64,000 bases of DNA from CAVPNY01 sp963706905 (GTDB lineage Bacteria; Chloroflexota; Anaerolineae; Anaerolineales; UBA4823), in assembly GCA_963706905.1 (NCBI GenBank), contig CAVPNY010000022.1, positions 124,001 through 188,000 on the forward strand. Direction: 5' to 3'. Positions 63,364-64,000 of the stretch are shown here, one piece after another. Under the pieces are notes generated by a model. That model did no database searches and had not been told where the DNA came from. It saw only the letters and a list, made by a program, of their open reading frames with translations. How positions within the stretch are numbered: the stretch's first letter is position 1; each line of letters opens with the position of its first letter. A program made the position numbers and the translations under genes.

Positions 63364-64000
63364 TTATTGTCCCACGGCATCGAGCCAGGCTTGTTTGGCC
63401 TGATCGAGGGCCTTGACGCTGGCGGGGAAGTAACCTACATCGAGGATCTCATCGTTGACGTAAGTCAGGTAGTAGTTGATGAAATCCGCCACCTGGGGTT
63501 TGGCCTGCATGACTGCAGCATCCGAGTATATGAACAGCGGGCGAGAGAGGGGATATTCGTTGGACTCGGCAGTTTCTGCATTGGGTTCGATGCCGCCCAC
63601 CGAGATGGGGCGGACGACGTCGGTGTTGGCCTGGGCGTAGGCGAAGCCGAAGTAGCCGATGGCATAGGGGCTGCCAGCGACGCCCTGAACCAGGACATTG
63701 TCATCTTCGGAGAACTGGATGCCTTCGGCAGCCAGGATGGCGGCTTCGCCAGCGTCGGCGTCATCGCCGTTGGCGGGGGTCATCACAGCTTCGACGAAGT
63801 AATCGAAGGTGCCGGAGTCGGTGCCGGGGCTGAAGCGCTGGATGGGTTCAGCGGGGAAGGACGGGTCGAGGTCAGCCCAGGTGACTGCGGTGGAGAAAGC
63901 CAGGGCGATTTGTTCGATGGACAGATCCTGAACGAAGTCGTTCTCGGTGGAGACGACCACCGCCAGGGCGTCGGTGCCGACGCGGAACTCGATGGGAGTG
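63364..64000 (-). CDS. pstS: Phosphate-binding protein PstS, start outside window
   Basis: The open frame runs to the right edge, giving about 212 C-terminal residues. RFSPGTDSGTFDYFVEAV contains the phosphate-binding S-G-T-F motif and YPLSRPLFIYSD is the usual PstS stretch. As an exported binding protein it delivers phosphate to PstC/PstA. The local GC is clearly higher than in pstC and pstA, perhaps reflecting strong codon selection or a different origin. Confidence 0.92.
   Translation of the reverse strand, partial: TPIEFRVGTDALAVVVSTENDFVQDLSIEQIALAFSTAVTWADLDPSFPAEPIQRFSPGTDSGTFDYFVEAVMTPANGDDADAGEAAILAAEGIQFSEDDNVLVQGVAGSPYAIGYFGFAYAQANTDVVRPISVGGIEPNAETAESNEYPLSRPLFIYSDAAVMQAKPQVADFINYYLTYVNDEILDVGYFPASVKALDQAKQAWLDAVGQ

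Overview
The window reads as a bacterial chromosome segment of roughly 50% GC. It is most likely from the Chloroflexota, class Anaerolineae. The pointers are the S18/SSB/S6 and Pst gene sets, a SufR-like regulator facing sufCBD-SU, Thr/Pro-rich linkers in secreted proteins, many zinc-ribbon membrane proteins, several apparently leaderless promoters and no outer-membrane or LPS genes. This placement is inferred from gene content only. I saw no rRNA, tRNA or CRISPR array, and no gene-free stretch longer than about 300 bases.

Layout. 1-9123: a truncated unknown gene, a membrane spermidine-synthase-like protein, a lipoprotein-type isoaspartyl methyltransferase, then an HDAC-like deacetylase, OsmC, M24 peptidase, HD hydrolase and receiver-DUF309 series. 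9176-10524: a decayed DDE transposase. 10638-20857: trpS, a repeat lipoprotein, an MFS carrier, a zinc-ribbon membrane protein, Mut7-C, a P-loop-like protein, an MTA/SAH nucleosidase, tungsten-type aldehyde oxidoreductase and NnrD. 20921-32613 (minus strand): a long series ending in two thiolase-like/DUF35 pairs, with citE, tatC, tatA/B, nusB, asp23, fabG, fabD, rpmF, prfB (with its programmed frameshift) and ftsY. 32688-40778 (plus strand): moaC, a moaD-moaE fusion, a threonine-synthase-like gene, fabF, rnc and smc. 40873-43405: the rpsF-ssb-rpsR operon plus a membrane-anchored parvulin. 43557-50904: an iron-sulfur assembly island, with a SufR-like repressor and a MIP18/SufT-like gene divergent from sufC-sufB-sufD-orf-sufS-sufU-Rieske and palindromic operators between them. 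52057-56736 (minus strand): the most unusual unit. It holds a zinc-ribbon membrane protein, a secreted DUF2207-like membrane protein ending in an alternating Cys-Ala tail, a radical SAM/SPASM enzyme with a PqqD-like N-terminus, and a paralogue of that enzyme that has lost its cluster cysteines. 56873-64000: an S9 peptidase, ArsC-like phosphatase, phoU, pstB, pstA, pstC and a truncated pstS.

Two themes matter most. First, the 52-57 kb operon looks like an undescribed peptide- or protein-modification system in which the radical SAM enzyme probably acts on the CACACACAGCACACA tail of the membrane protein encoded just upstream. Second, at least ten conserved genes (Mut7-C, AOR, nnrD, rnc, smc, sufC, sufB, the rSAM paralogue, arsC, phoU) are each interrupted by one apparent single-base indel, mostly in short homopolymers. 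Several are normally essential, so sequence error is the likeliest cause. I give reconstructed full-length coordinates for these genes.
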